From positions 1 through 32,889 of the forward strand of contig NZ_JADEWL010000075.1 of the NCBI RefSeq assembly GCF_015207665.1: a stretch of 32,889 nucleotides of DNA, given 5' to 3'. This document shows positions 8,316 to 17,518 of this stretch, in pieces. The position numbers and the translations under genes were made by a program. Under the pieces are notes generated by a model that searched no databases, was not told the DNA's origin, and saw only the letters and a list, made by a program, of their open reading frames with translations. The stretch comes from Plectonema cf. radiosum LEGE 06105. GTDB taxonomy: Bacteria; Cyanobacteriota; Cyanobacteriia; Cyanobacteriales; Nostocaceae. Position 1 is the first letter of the stretch. Every line of letters begins with the position of its first letter.

Positions 8316-8749
8316 ATAAATTAGTGTCAGTAGTGGATAAATTCAACTATCGCCATAGCAATGAGCTTGCTTTCTTGCGATCGCCACTATGATTTTGATA
8401 ATTGTGAATATTGCACTTGAGTAAAAACGAGTGAATTTGTGTTTTGGCATTAGTAAAATTCAGTTTTCAGAGTTGAGATGTATTTGGCGACTTGAGGATG
8501 GTAAAGCTGGATATTAATAATGGTTATTCAACTAAGTGCAAGTCAAGCTTCTTAGTTGAGATAACTTAACTATTTTATTTAGTACTTATGCACTAAGATG
8601 AGCAAAAAACCTCTTATTTAAATTAATTTAGAGGTAATTGACTATTCCCAATTCCAGACAATAAATCTCTGCATAATTTACCGCTCCAGGTAGATAAGAG
8701 AACGCACATTTACAAGTAAAAATTTTTTATCACCATTAGGTCAACAACC
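8316..8749. other. Upstream region of mysA
   Basis: 434 bases with no gene. It contains one HIP1 octamer (about 8377), a 9-bp inverted repeat TCAACTAAG/CTTAGTTGA (8528-8536 and 8551-8559, 14-nt loop), and a weaker 6-bp hairpin ACCTCT/AGAGGT (8609-8614 and 8630-8635). These are candidate control sites for the UV-sunscreen cluster, given only as structure seen. Confidence 0.45.
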
Positions 8750-9991
8750 ATGAGTATTGTTCAGTCAAAGTTAGAAGCTACTGAATCCGCTTTTCATATC
8801 GAAGCTTACGAAAAGATTGAGTATAGTCTCGTCTATGTAGATGGAGTTTTTAACACGGAAAATCCAGAATTGGCAGAGTGTTATCAAAAATTTGGTCGCT
8901 GCTTAGCCGTAGTAGATTCTAACGTTTACAAGCACTACGGCAACAAAATGAAACAGTATTTCGAGTATTACGATATCGACGTAACTGTTTTTCCCGTAAC
9001 TATCACCGAACCGAATAAAACAATCCAAACTTTCGAGAAGATTGTCGATGCATTCGCTGACTTTAAACTAGTTCGTAAAGAGCCTGTTTTGGTAATCGGT
9101 GGTGGATTAGTAACAGATGTTGCGGGTTTCGCTTGTTCTGCTTACCGTCGTCGTAGTAACTATATTCGCATTCCTACCACTTTGATTGGTTTGATTGACG
9201 CTAGTGTTGCTATCAAAGTAGCGGTAAACCATAAAAAGCTGAAAAATCGTTTGGGTGCTTACCACGCTTCATCCAAGGTATTTTTGGATTTTTCATTTTT
9301 GGGAACCTTACCTACAGATCAAGTACGCAACGGCATGGCAGAATTGGTCAAAATTGCCGTAGTCGGTCATAAAGAAGTATTTGATTTACTCGATAAATAC
9401 GGAGAAGAACTGCTTCGTACCCACTTCGGCAACATTGATGCAACAGAGGAAATTAAAGAAGTTGCCCGTGTTGTGACTTATAAAGCCATCAAAAAAATGT
9501 TGGAGTATGAAGTACCTAACCTCCACGAGTTAGACCTAGACAGAGTTATAGCCTACGGTCACAGTTGGAGTCCGACTCTGGAATTAGCACCCTGCGTACC
9601 TATTTTCCATGGTCATGCAGTCAATATCGACATGGCTTTATCTGCAACAATTGCTGGGATTAGGGGCTATATTAGCGAATCAGATCGAGACCGTATTTTA
9701 GGAACAATGAGCCGAATTGGACTTTCTCTCGACCATCCTTTATTGCAAGAAGAATTGCTATGGGAAGCTACAGAGTCCATTTCTCTGACAAGAGATGGTA
9801 AGCAAAGGGCTGCAATGCCTAAACCAATCGGTGAATGCTTCTTTGTCAACGACCTAACTCGTAAAGAATTAGCTGAAGGATTAGCAGAACATAAAAAGAT
9901 TTGTCAGAAGTTCCCTCGTGGTGGTGATGGTGTAGATGTTTACCCGGTTTATTCCGAATCAGAAGCGGAACTTGTAGGGAGTGAAAATTAA
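8750..9991 (+). CDS. mysA: 2-demethyl-4-deoxygadusol synthase
   Basis: First enzyme of mycosporine-like amino acid synthesis, a sedoheptulose 7-phosphate cyclase of the 3-dehydroquinate synthase superfamily. The NAD-binding loop [12 protein letters not shown] is at about residues 115-126. The probable metal ligands are Glu198 in [11 protein letters not shown], His271 in YGHSWSP and His287 in FHGHAVNID. The 413-residue length and MSIVQ start fit the family. Unlike AroB, it has the GHSWSPTLE region typical of the DDGS branch; EEVS (validamycin-type) is the main alternative, but the following mysB, mysC and mysD make DDGS nearly certain. The stop overlaps the mysB start by one base (TAATG). Confidence 0.97.
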   Translation: MSIVQSKLEATESAFHIEAYEKIEYSLVYVDGVFNTENPELAECYQKFGRCLAVVDSNVYKHYGNKMKQYFEYYDIDVTVFPVTITEPNKTIQTFEKIVDAFADFKLVRKEPVLVIGGGLVTDVAGFACSAYRRRSNYIRIPTTLIGLIDASVAIKVAVNHKKLKNRLGAYHASSKVFLDFSFLGTLPTDQVRNGMAELVKIAVVGHKEVFDLLDKYGEELLRTHFGNIDATEEIKEVARVVTYKAIKKMLEYEVPNLHELDLDRVIAYGHSWSPTLELAPCVPIFHGHAVNIDMALSATIAGIRGYISESDRDRILGTMSRIGLSLDHPLLQEELLWEATESISLTRDGKQRAAMPKPIGECFFVNDLTRKELAEGLAEHKKICQKFPRGGDGVDVYPVYSESEAELVGSEN

Positions 9992-10827
9992 TGAAAAGCC
10001 TTGTTAATAAACCAGTCCCTAGACCTGTTACACCTTTGGGAATACTAGCGCAGGAATTAGAAGCACTTGTGCAAGCCTTGAATAAGCAAACACTCCCAGG
10101 AGAAATTCAACAAAAACTTGACTTTGTTTCACGTTTAGCATCGGGTTTAGACCCTTATTTAGAACAATGTACAACTTCTGAATCGGCAGCTTTAAAAGCT
10201 CTCGCTGACAAAACAGCCCGTGAGGAGTGGAGTAACCGCTTTGACAAAGGGGAAACCGTAATTGCACTAGAACAAGAAATGCTTTCCGGTCACATTGAAG
10301 GACAAACCTTGAAAATGTTCATCTACATGACCAAAGCCAAACGAGTACTAGAAATCGGTATGTTTACGGGTTATTCTGCCCTAGCAATGGCATCCGCATT
10401 ACCCGCAGACGGCAAATTGATTGCTTGTGAAGTCGATGCTTATACAGCAGAGTTCGGGAAAGCAGCTTTTCGCGAATCTCCCCACGGTGAGAAAATTCAA
10501 GTTGAAATCGGTCCAGCACGAGAAACTTTGGATAAATTAGCGGCGGCAGGAGAGTCATTTGACTTCGTGTTTATTGATGCAGACAAAGCTGGCTACGTAG
10601 ATTATTTCCACATCCTCTTAGAAAAAAACTTGCTAGCCCCATCCGGATTTATCTGTGTTGATAATACATTGCTTCAGGGACAGCCTTATCTGAGTGAAGC
10701 AGAACGTACAGCTAATGGAAAGGCGATCGCCGATTTTAACCGTATCGTCGCAGCCGATCAACGTGTCGAACAGGTACTTTTACCAGTAAGAGATGGTTTA
10801 AGCATCATCCGGAGGTTAGAAAGTTAG
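9991..10827 (+). CDS. mysB: O-methyltransferase of mycosporine synthesis
   Basis: A SAM-dependent class I O-methyltransferase (caffeoyl-CoA OMT-like family) that converts the MysA product into 4-deoxygadusol. The SAM-binding motif EIGMFTGYSALAMA is at residues 121-134, the acidic motif CEVDA at about 146-150, and the metal/substrate segment DFVFIDADK at 191-199. The N-terminal ~80 residues are an extra helical region ahead of the Rossmann core, as in other MysB proteins. At 278 residues its length is normal. It overlaps mysA by one base, so translation is coupled. Confidence 0.96.
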   Translation: MKSLVNKPVPRPVTPLGILAQELEALVQALNKQTLPGEIQQKLDFVSRLASGLDPYLEQCTTSESAALKALADKTAREEWSNRFDKGETVIALEQEMLSGHIEGQTLKMFIYMTKAKRVLEIGMFTGYSALAMASALPADGKLIACEVDAYTAEFGKAAFRESPHGEKIQVEIGPARETLDKLAAAGESFDFVFIDADKAGYVDYFHILLEKNLLAPSGFICVDNTLLQGQPYLSEAERTANGKAIADFNRIVAADQRVEQVLLPVRDGLSIIRRLES

Positions 10828-10850
10828 GAATTAAAAAACTTAAACTACAG

Positions 10851-10915
10851 AAGTCGGGTTTTTGAATATGAAATGATCATTTCATATTGTTTGAGACGTT
10901 GCAATGCAACGTCTC
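10851..10915. repeat. Palindrome cluster between mysB and mysC
   Basis: Three elements lie in series: AAGTCGGGTTTTT (10851-10863), which is the left half of the dispersed repeat at 7402 and 30501; a perfect 24-bp palindrome at 10865-10888 centred on TGATCA; and GAGACGTTGCA-A-TGCAACGTCTC (10893-10915), with 11-bp arms and a single central base. The last is a kind of palindrome often seen between cyanobacterial genes. No T-run of terminator quality follows. Confidence 0.85.
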
Positions 10916-10960
10916 TACAAAATTTTTATATTTACAAAGTTGATAATTTATTCTTCGACA

Positions 10961-12367
10961 ATGACACAATCTATTTCTGTTTCTTCTTCTCAAATTGCAA
11001 CGTCTCCAGTTTCTTTAAAAATGCGTTTTGTTGCCTTTATAAAAAATTTGGCTACTCTAATTTTACTTTTATTAGTACTACCAATTAATGCCACAATTGT
11101 TTTAATATCTTTGTTTATAAACATCTTAATCAGTGCATTTAAAATCACACAGAAAACAGTCGCACCTGCTGAAAAGAAAAATATTCTGATTAGTGGTGGA
11201 AAAATGACTAAAGCATTACAATTGGCTCGATGTTTTCATGCCGCAGGACATAAAGTAGTCTTAACAGAAACTAATAAATATTGGCTATCAGGTCATCGTT
11301 TTTCTCAGGCTGTAGATAAGTTCTATACAACTCCCGTTCCCCAGGAAAATTTACAAGTTTATACCCAAGCTTTAATCGACATTGTTAATCAAGAAAAGAT
11401 TGATATTTATATTCCGGTAACAAGTCCAGTTGCTAGCTACTATGATGCTTTAGCAAAACCCAGTTTATCTGAATATTGTGAGGTGTTCCACTTAGACGCT
11501 GCTACTTGTGAAATGCTTGATGATAAATTTGCTTTTAGTGAAAAAGCGCGAAGTTTTGGTTTATTGGTTCCTAAGTCTTTTAAAATAACTTCTCCCGAAC
11601 AAGTTTTAAATTTTGACTTCTCTGGGGAATCACGTAAATATATAATAAAAAGCATTCCTTATGACTCCGTGAGACGTTTGGATTTAACCAAGCTTCCTTG
11701 TGATACTCCAGAACAAACCGCAGCTTTCGTGAGAAGTTTACCAATTAGTCCCCAAAAGCCTTGGATAATGCAGGAGTTTATTCCTGGCAAAGAATACTGT
11801 ACTCATAGTACAGTTAGGGATGGTGTAGTCAGACTGCATTGTTGTTGTGAATCTTCAGCTTTTCAAGTCAATTACGAAAACGTAGAACATCCAAAAATCC
11901 GCGAATGGGTAACGCACTTTATCAAAGAATTGGGAGTTACCGGACAACTTTCTTTTGACTTTATTGAAGCTGAAGATGGTACAGTATATGCAATTGAATG
12001 TAATCCCCGGACTCATTCTGCGATTACCATATTTCACGACCAATTGCAACAAGCAGCCGATGCTTATTTGAGTAAAGAACCAATAACGGAACCTTTAAAA
12101 GCACTACCTAATAGTAAACCGACTTATTGGACTTATCATGAAGTTTGGCGACTAAATGAAATTCGTTCTTTTGAGCAATTGGGGAATTGGATTAAGAATA
12201 TATTTAGAGGTACTGACGCAATTTATAAATTTGACGATTCTTTACCATTTTTAATGGTGCATCATTGGCAAATTCCCTTGTTATTGTTGAAAAATTTGTT
12301 TAAATTCAAAAATTGGACAAGAATAGATTTCAATATTGGAAAACTCGTACAAATGGGTGGAGATTAA
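10961..12367 (+). CDS. mysC: ATP-grasp ligase, mycosporine-glycine synthase
   Basis: MysC is an ATP-grasp enzyme that joins glycine to 4-deoxygadusol, giving mycosporine-glycine. A hydrophobic segment (LATLILLLLVLPINATIVLISLF in part) lies near the N-terminus, then the ATP-grasp core: 'NILISGGKMTKALQLAR' opening, 'MQEFIPGKEYC' as the ATP-binding segment, and 'AIECNPRTHSA' with the metal-binding Glu and Asn. The frame can be opened at an ATG at 10904, but that start lies inside an intergenic palindrome; the ATG at 10961 (MTQSISVSS) gives 468 residues, close to known MysC, and is preferred. It follows mysB by 133 bases. Confidence 0.95.
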   Translation: MTQSISVSSSQIATSPVSLKMRFVAFIKNLATLILLLLVLPINATIVLISLFINILISAFKITQKTVAPAEKKNILISGGKMTKALQLARCFHAAGHKVVLTETNKYWLSGHRFSQAVDKFYTTPVPQENLQVYTQALIDIVNQEKIDIYIPVTSPVASYYDALAKPSLSEYCEVFHLDAATCEMLDDKFAFSEKARSFGLLVPKSFKITSPEQVLNFDFSGESRKYIIKSIPYDSVRRLDLTKLPCDTPEQTAAFVRSLPISPQKPWIMQEFIPGKEYCTHSTVRDGVVRLHCCCESSAFQVNYENVEHPKIREWVTHFIKELGVTGQLSFDFIEAEDGTVYAIECNPRTHSAITIFHDQLQQAADAYLSKEPITEPLKALPNSKPTYWTYHEVWRLNEIRSFEQLGNWIKNIFRGTDAIYKFDDSLPFLMVHHWQIPLLLLKNLFKFKNWTRIDFNIGKLVQMGGD

Positions 12368-12562
12368 TTTATCTTTTCCTCTGAATGTATTGGGAGTTTA
12401 ATGTCTCCAAACAGCATTTATGCAACACAAATTATCAATGATTTCTTTCTATTTATTTATAATTGATAAATATTAATAGTTAAATCTAATTTTATCGTTT
12501 TTTTATAAACATTTAAATTATTTGTCTTGTGTAAATCTTGAACATATTACGTATAACTTGAA

Positions 12563-13633
12563 ATGCAAATTTTACCTCACAAACCATTACTAAATAATTC
12601 CACTGCATTACCTAATTCAAACGGGATAACCCGATTACGAGTGTTGCACCTCGCGGGTTCTCGTGTCTCCCAGTTTTACTACAACCTGTCAATAATATAT
12701 GTAAAGGAAGTCATACAACCCATTGGTGTCAGCAGCTACTATGCGATCGTACATCTCGACGGTCTTTGGCAATTAGGAAAATCCTTAGAATCCATGTCAG
12801 AGAAGATGTCACTCCAGGATATGATTTCTCAACTACCTGATATCGATGTAGTAGTTCCTCATATGTTCTGTTTTCCTGGGATGACTACTTTTCGAGCATT
12901 CTTCGAGGATATCCTTGGCTTACCCGTTGTAGGTTCCCCATCCTGCTGTACAGCACTCGCAACTAATAAAGCTCACACAAGAAGCATTGTAGCTGCATCT
13001 GGTGTCCGCGTAGCTAAAGCACAGCAACTGCGTCAAGGGGACATCCTCACGATGCAACCCCCATTTATCGTCAAACCAAACTCGGAAGACAACTCTTTGG
13101 GGATGAGCTTGGTTTGGAATCAAGAACAAATCGCGGAAGCATTACAAATTGGGTTTGAATTTGACGAGACTATTTTGGTTGAAGATTACATCCCTGGAAG
13201 AGAACTGCGTGTGGCTGTAATCGAGCGTGGAGGGGAATTATGGGTACCGCCGATGGTAGAGTATTTGTTCACTCAAGAACATTCCATCAGGACTGTACAC
13301 GATAAACTTGAGCTTGAATCGGACGGAACACCCAGCAAGCAAAATCAAAATACAGCAACAAAGCGAATATGTCCAGCCAATGTCACACCAGAGTTATTTG
13401 AGAAACTCACAGATGCAGCCAAGCAGGCACATATCGCTTTAGGTTGTCGTGATTACTCCTTGTACGACTTCCGCATACACGCAGAAACCAACGAACCCTA
13501 TCTACTTGAAGCGGGGTTGTTTTGGTCTTTCAGTAAGATTAGTGTCATTTCCCTGATGATTGAAGCTGATGGGCAAAACTTGGAGGATGTTGCATTGGAA
13601 TTATGGATTGGGGCTGCGGTTGCCAAGACTTAG
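12563..13633 (+). CDS. mysD: D-Ala-D-Ala ligase-like enzyme of mycosporine synthesis
   Basis: MysD is an ATP-grasp ligase that condenses a second amino acid (Ser, Thr or other) onto mycosporine-glycine, forming di-substituted products such as shinorine or porphyra-334. Seen here: an N-terminal domain, 'VVVPHMFCFPGMTTFRAF', the ATP-binding Lys in PPFIVKPNSEDNSLGM (about Lys171), 'LVEDYIPGREL' at 205-215 and 'YDFRIHAETNEPYLLEAG' near the end. A true Ddl would end in a more typical E-x-N-P-x-P-G loop; here EAGLFWSFS stands in its place, as I recall for MysD. It follows mysC by 195 AT-rich bases. Presence of mysD rather than an NRPS-like mysE places the cluster with Nostoc punctiforme-type clusters. 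Product identity cannot be read from the sequence. Confidence 0.93.
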   Translation: MQILPHKPLLNNSTALPNSNGITRLRVLHLAGSRVSQFYYNLSIIYVKEVIQPIGVSSYYAIVHLDGLWQLGKSLESMSEKMSLQDMISQLPDIDVVVPHMFCFPGMTTFRAFFEDILGLPVVGSPSCCTALATNKAHTRSIVAASGVRVAKAQQLRQGDILTMQPPFIVKPNSEDNSLGMSLVWNQEQIAEALQIGFEFDETILVEDYIPGRELRVAVIERGGELWVPPMVEYLFTQEHSIRTVHDKLELESDGTPSKQNQNTATKRICPANVTPELFEKLTDAAKQAHIALGCRDYSLYDFRIHAETNEPYLLEAGLFWSFSKISVISLMIEADGQNLEDVALELWIGAAVAKT

Positions 13634-13717
13634 CAAATTTACCAGAAAATATGCTCTGCCCATTACAGCAAATGTTGCTATTCTAAAAATAAAACAACGC
13701 CCAGGTCAGATATTATA

Positions 13718-13942
13718 ATGCATCAGGTTGACATAACTGAGGCTCAAGCCAAAATTAAACAACTTTTACAATCAGCTTTACAAGGTGAGGAAATAATCAT
13801 TACTCGTGATAATCAACCCATCTTAAAATTGATTCAATTTTCCCCTCATTGTCAACGAAGACAAAGAGGAAGCGCTAAAGCACAAATTTGGATGGCTCCA
13901 GATTTTGACGAGCCATTAGAGGATTTTAAAGAGTATATGTAA
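13718..13942 (+). CDS. Antitoxin, Phd/YefM-like
   Basis: A 74-residue protein with the fold pattern of Phd/YefM antitoxins: 'VDITEAQAKIKQLLQSALQGEEIIITRDNQPILKL' forms the N-terminal DNA-binding and dimer domain, and the acidic, disordered-looking tail DFDEPLEDFKEYM would wrap the toxin. Its stop overlaps the toxin start by one base (TAATG). It should bind its own promoter and neutralise the PIN-domain partner. It lies 84 bases after mysD in the same direction but is probably a separate unit. Confidence 0.9.
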   Translation: MHQVDITEAQAKIKQLLQSALQGEEIIITRDNQPILKLIQFSPHCQRRQRGSAKAQIWMAPDFDEPLEDFKEYM

Positions 13943-14325
13943 TGAAAATACTCCTCGATACCCACACTTTTCTCTGGTTTATCAACGACAGTCAGGAACT
14001 CAGCCGTAATGCTGTTGAAGTATTAGAATCTGATGTCGATTTATTGCTTAGTATTGCCAGTCTGTGGGAAATTGCCATTAAAGTCAACCTAAAAAAACTT
14101 ACCCTACCAGATACTTACGAAACATTTATTCCCCAACAAATCATACTTAATAGTATTGAAATTCTTCCTGTGAAACTCAAGCATCTTGCAGTAGTTGCTA
14201 ATTTAGCTTTAAATCATCGCGATCCTTTTGATCGGCTATTGATTGCTCAAGCGATCGCAGAAGAAATTAAAATCGTCAGTGCTGATACAAAATTCGATTT
14301 GTATGATGTAGAGCGACAATGGTAA
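13942..14325 (+). CDS. PIN-domain toxin (VapC-like)
   Basis: A 127-residue PIN-domain ribonuclease of the type seen in VapC toxins. The acidic active-site residues are visible as Asp6 in LLDTHTFLWF, Glu in SLWEIAIK (about 43), Asp in NHRDPFDRLL and the Asp of SADTKFDLY. Such toxins cleave tRNA or rRNA and stop growth when the antitoxin is lost. The one-base overlap with the antitoxin gene is typical. All catalytic acids are present, so the toxin is likely active. Confidence 0.92.
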   Translation: MKILLDTHTFLWFINDSQELSRNAVEVLESDVDLLLSIASLWEIAIKVNLKKLTLPDTYETFIPQQIILNSIEILPVKLKHLAVVANLALNHRDPFDRLLIAQAIAEEIKIVSADTKFDLYDVERQW

Positions 14326-14529
14326 CTTATAGTTTTTTCCTCGGAAAAATTTAACTTTATTTATCGTAAAAACCCAACTTCTTACCCCACGGAGAATTAA
14401 AGCTTTACAGCTTCTTCTTCTAGTTACCGTTGGACGATTGACATTTGGGTCTTTTTCTGTCATTGAGCAAACCCTAAATATAAGGTGGACAATGCCCACC
14501 CTACAACTTTCACGGATTAAATCATGTGA
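14326..14529. other. Convergent spacer with repeat remnants
   Basis: It holds a diverged right half of the dispersed palindromic repeat (GTAAAAACCCAACTTCTTA at about 14366-14384) and an imperfect hairpin GGTGG/CCACC (14484-14488 and 14496-14500). It separates the plus-strand toxin gene from the minus-strand GH57 gene. No clear terminator is seen for either. Confidence 0.5.
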
Positions 14530-16119
14530 TTACAAAGGACGGTAAGCTCGATAGTTAATGTTGGGAAAAATATTGTCCATATATTCAACTTTCTCCAACC
14601 ATCCGCTGTCAATTTTACCGATATTAATATCTTCGTAAAGCTTGTTAAATCGCATCAAATGAGAACGAGTCCTTCTGACAGCATAAGGAACCATCGTTCC
14701 CGTCCGCATAATAAACGCCCAGTCAGAAGATTGTGCTAAAAGTAACTCCCGTGCGGCTTGATTGAGAGCTTTGGATTCCAACTCATCTTCTGCTTCTCGA
14801 TTTGATAACTCAATCATCCGTTCGGCAGCTTTGTGTAAATGTGGGTAAATCCACGTATTAGTTTCATTCAACCAATACTCGTGAAAACCCTTATGTCCCC
14901 AACTTGACTGAGAAGGACGACAAACTTGTTGAACCGGATTAGCTCGTAAGTAATCCGATAAATGAGTCATATCGTAAGTTCCTTGATCAAACCAAGACTT
15001 GCGGTAGAGATAATCGATAAACCAAGGACCTTCGTACCACCAATGCCCAAACAACTCCGCATCATAGGGAGAAACTACAATAGGAGGACGTTGCATCATA
15101 TCGTGGAGATGTTGAACTTGACGCTCGCGGTTGAACATAAAGTTAGAAGCGTGTTCTGCGGTTTTTTCCCTTGCCCAGTAGGGGTCATAAAGCTGCTTGT
15201 CTCCAAGTCCTAAACCACGACCAGTAATTTTGTGATATTTAATCCCCGTATTTTTACGCTGACCGTTGGGCATAATAAAAGGCTTGATATAGTCATATTC
15301 AGCCTCCCAGCCTAAATCTTTATAAAATTCCCGATATTCCGCAGCACCGGGATAACCAACCTCAGAAGACCAAACTTGCTGAGAAGATTCATGATCGCGT
15401 CCAAAGGCTGCAACACCAGTTTCCGTAAAAATAGGGGCATAAGTACCAAACCGAGGACGAGGACGAGCATACAAAATACCATGTCCATCAGTAAGGAAAT
15501 AACGCAATCCAGCATCCGCCAGCATCCGCTCCAAACCTTCAAAGTAAGCGCATTCCGGCAACCAAATACCTTTGGGTGGACGACCAAAATTTTCTTCGTA
15601 ATGCTCTACGGCTACCTGAATTTGCGCCCAAACCGCTTGGGGATACATTTTCATTAACGGTAAATAACCGTGAGTTGCACCACAGGTAATGATATCAATA
15701 TTATTAGAATCTTGGAATTGCTTGAAAGCAGTTACCAAATCCCCTTTATACCGTTCCCAATATTCTCTAGTAGCCTTAAATTCGCCTTGATAATACTCGG
15801 CTAAATATTTAACGTGACCATTCTGAGCATTATGTTCGATTTCTAATTCTATTAGTTCTTGTAGTTTCGCTAAGTGTTCATCATAGCGTTCTTGCAGTAA
15901 TGAGTCGCGCAGCATTGAAACCAGAGGTGGTGTCATACTCATGGTGATTTTGAAATCAACACCATCCTGCTTCAAGCCTTCAAAGACTCGTAGTAAAGGA
16001 ATGTAAGTTTCCGTGATTGCTTCATAAAGCCATTCTTCCTCTAGTACATAGTCACTTTCCGGGTGACGAACGAAAGGCAAATGTGCGTGAAGTACAAGTG
16101 CAACGTAGCCAGTAGACAT
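14530..16119 (-). CDS. GH57 family 1,4-alpha-glucan branching enzyme (DUF1957)
   Basis: A 529-residue cytoplasmic enzyme of glycoside hydrolase family 57, predicted to form alpha-1,6 branches in glycogen. The N-terminus has the family hallmark LVLHAHLPFVRHP. The predicted nucleophile is Glu189 in GIWLPECAY, and the predicted acid/base is Asp353 in SPYDAELFGHWWYEGP. A helical C-terminal DUF1957 domain follows (SSWGHKGFHEYWL onward). Both catalytic residues are present. The usual cyanobacterial GH13 branching enzyme (GlgB) is a different family, so this is a second type. The start at 16119 is followed directly by the conserved N-terminus. It appears monocistronic; a motif shared with the dnaJ upstream region occurs 63-76 bases upstream. 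Confidence 0.9.
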   Translation of the reverse strand: MSTGYVALVLHAHLPFVRHPESDYVLEEEWLYEAITETYIPLLRVFEGLKQDGVDFKITMSMTPPLVSMLRDSLLQERYDEHLAKLQELIELEIEHNAQNGHVKYLAEYYQGEFKATREYWERYKGDLVTAFKQFQDSNNIDIITCGATHGYLPLMKMYPQAVWAQIQVAVEHYEENFGRPPKGIWLPECAYFEGLERMLADAGLRYFLTDGHGILYARPRPRFGTYAPIFTETGVAAFGRDHESSQQVWSSEVGYPGAAEYREFYKDLGWEAEYDYIKPFIMPNGQRKNTGIKYHKITGRGLGLGDKQLYDPYWAREKTAEHASNFMFNRERQVQHLHDMMQRPPIVVSPYDAELFGHWWYEGPWFIDYLYRKSWFDQGTYDMTHLSDYLRANPVQQVCRPSQSSWGHKGFHEYWLNETNTWIYPHLHKAAERMIELSNREAEDELESKALNQAARELLLAQSSDWAFIMRTGTMVPYAVRRTRSHLMRFNKLYEDINIGKIDSGWLEKVEYMDNIFPNINYRAYRPL

Positions 16120-16429
16120 AATATTAATTCCGATCGGGACTTATATATCGATAGTTTTGATTAGACAGAAGCATCCCTCCGGAAGGCAGAAAGTTTTTGT
16201 CCGACACCCTTATCAGGTATGGCTCAATAAACAAAGCCTGCAAGGGGTTTTACCCGCAGAAGAAATACTTCCGGTTAGTCAGAAGTTAACAATATTTTAA
16301 GACTTTATGGTTATTCCTTAGCTATGGTTACTAATTAGATTTTAAATTCAAGGTTAGTTGTTGGTTGTTAGTTGTTGGTTGTTACGAGTTTTAACCTTTG
16401 ACCTCTAACTTTTAACCTTTAACCTAATC
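16120..16429. other. Spacer between rsgA and GH57 gene
   Basis: 310 bases. It contains two exact copies of a 14-mer GTTAGTTGTTGGTT (16353-16366, 16367-16380), a loose run of TTAACCT-type heptamers (16391-16427) abutting the rsgA stop, and the motif GAAGGCAGAAAGTT (16182-16195) also found upstream of dnaJ. No gene is seen. Confidence 0.5.
16353..16427. repeat. 14-mer direct repeat followed by degenerate heptamers
   Basis: GTTAGTTGTTGGTT is repeated twice in tandem, then degenerate TTAACCT/TTGACCT/TTAACCT units run to the end of the rsgA gene on the minus strand. It is another array of the STRR kind next to a stop codon. Confidence 0.75.
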
Positions 16430-17518
16430 TTAATCTTCACTTTCTTTATACAATTCCTGCAATGTCTGTTGCTGCTTCTTCCGAGAAACGCGGCGATATT
16501 TCTTACTTTCTAACATTGGCTCATATTGTTGCCGCCCTTTTCCTTTACTTTTTAATTTCAGATTAGATTCTGGATCGGCTTGCTGTTTGAGCCAAGTTTG
16601 ATGCTCGATTGCTTCTTCTAAAAACTGTAAATAATCTTCGTAGCGTTCCCAATCTCCCCTTACTACGCAATCGGGTTCATCTCGATGCAAGCAGTTACTA
16701 AACTTACAACTACCGTTTTTTAATCTTTCTCTTGCTTCTGGGAAGTAATTTACTAGTTCTTCGGGAGTACAATCTAAATCTGGTTGATTGAAACCCGGAG
16801 TATCTGCGAGTAAACCACCTCCGGGAAGTTCAAATAGTTCTACGTGACGAGTGGTGTGTCTTCCGCGAGCTAATTTACCTGAAACCGATGCTACCCGTAA
16901 ATTAGCTGTTGGAATCAAAGTATTGATTAAGCTTGATTTCCCAACGCCGGAAGCTCCCGCAACCACAGTAATTTTACCGCTGAGATTTTTTTCTAAATTG
17001 TTAATATTTATACCTTCATAAAGGCTGATAAATATGGGTTCATAACCCCAACTATTCAGACGTTGCTTAATTTCTGCCTGCTCTTGAGAGCTAATTAAAT
17101 CGCTTTTATTCAAGCATAAAATTACATCTAAACCCGTTGACTCTCCTTTGATTAAAAAGCGGCTGAGTTGATAGGGTTCCAAAGGAGGGTCTGTAACAGC
17201 GAACACCAGTAATATTTGATTGACATTGGCGATCGCCGGACGGTCGAGTTGACTTTTTCGGGGTAATACATCGGCGATCGCGCCACTACCATCAGTCCAA
17301 TCTGGTTCTTCTACAACAACGCGATCGCCAACTGTCACTTGCTGGCCAATTTTTTTTAAACGAGTTCTGCGGGTACACAAAAGCAACAGGGGATTAGAAG
17401 AAAATTCTCCTATATCCTTGTCCTTTTGATCGAGTTGCACTCGGTAAAAATTAGCTTGCACAGCAACGACTGTACCTAACAACTGTCCGGAATTTGTTAA
17501 TGATGCTTCACCGTTCAT
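16430..17518 (-). CDS. rsgA: Ribosome small subunit-dependent GTPase A
   Basis: RsgA is a circularly permuted GTPase that helps mature the 30S ribosomal subunit. The permuted order is visible: G4 motif NKSD (137-140), then G1 GASGVGKSS (188-196), then G3 DTPGF (239-243). An N-terminal OB-fold (LGTVVAVQANFYRVQL) binds rRNA, and the C-terminal zinc site is formed by Cys271, Cys276, His278 and Cys284. The last ~50 residues are basic and Lys/Gln-rich, as in other cyanobacterial members. Its start overlaps the upstream tusA-like gene by four bases, which puts it in the dnaJ operon. Confidence 0.96.
   Translation of the reverse strand: MNGEASLTNSGQLLGTVVAVQANFYRVQLDQKDKDIGEFSSNPLLLLCTRRTRLKKIGQQVTVGDRVVVEEPDWTDGSGAIADVLPRKSQLDRPAIANVNQILLVFAVTDPPLEPYQLSRFLIKGESTGLDVILCLNKSDLISSQEQAEIKQRLNSWGYEPIFISLYEGININNLEKNLSGKITVVAGASGVGKSSLINTLIPTANLRVASVSGKLARGRHTTRHVELFELPGGGLLADTPGFNQPDLDCTPEELVNYFPEARERLKNGSCKFSNCLHRDEPDCVVRGDWERYEDYLQFLEEAIEHQTWLKQQADPESNLKLKSKGKGRQQYEPMLESKKYRRVSRKKQQQTLQELYKESED

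Noticed and set aside
10873-11088. Plus-strand frame of 71 codons at the start of mysC
   Set aside because: It begins in a palindrome and overlaps mysC in another frame; the mysC frame is clearly the coding one.
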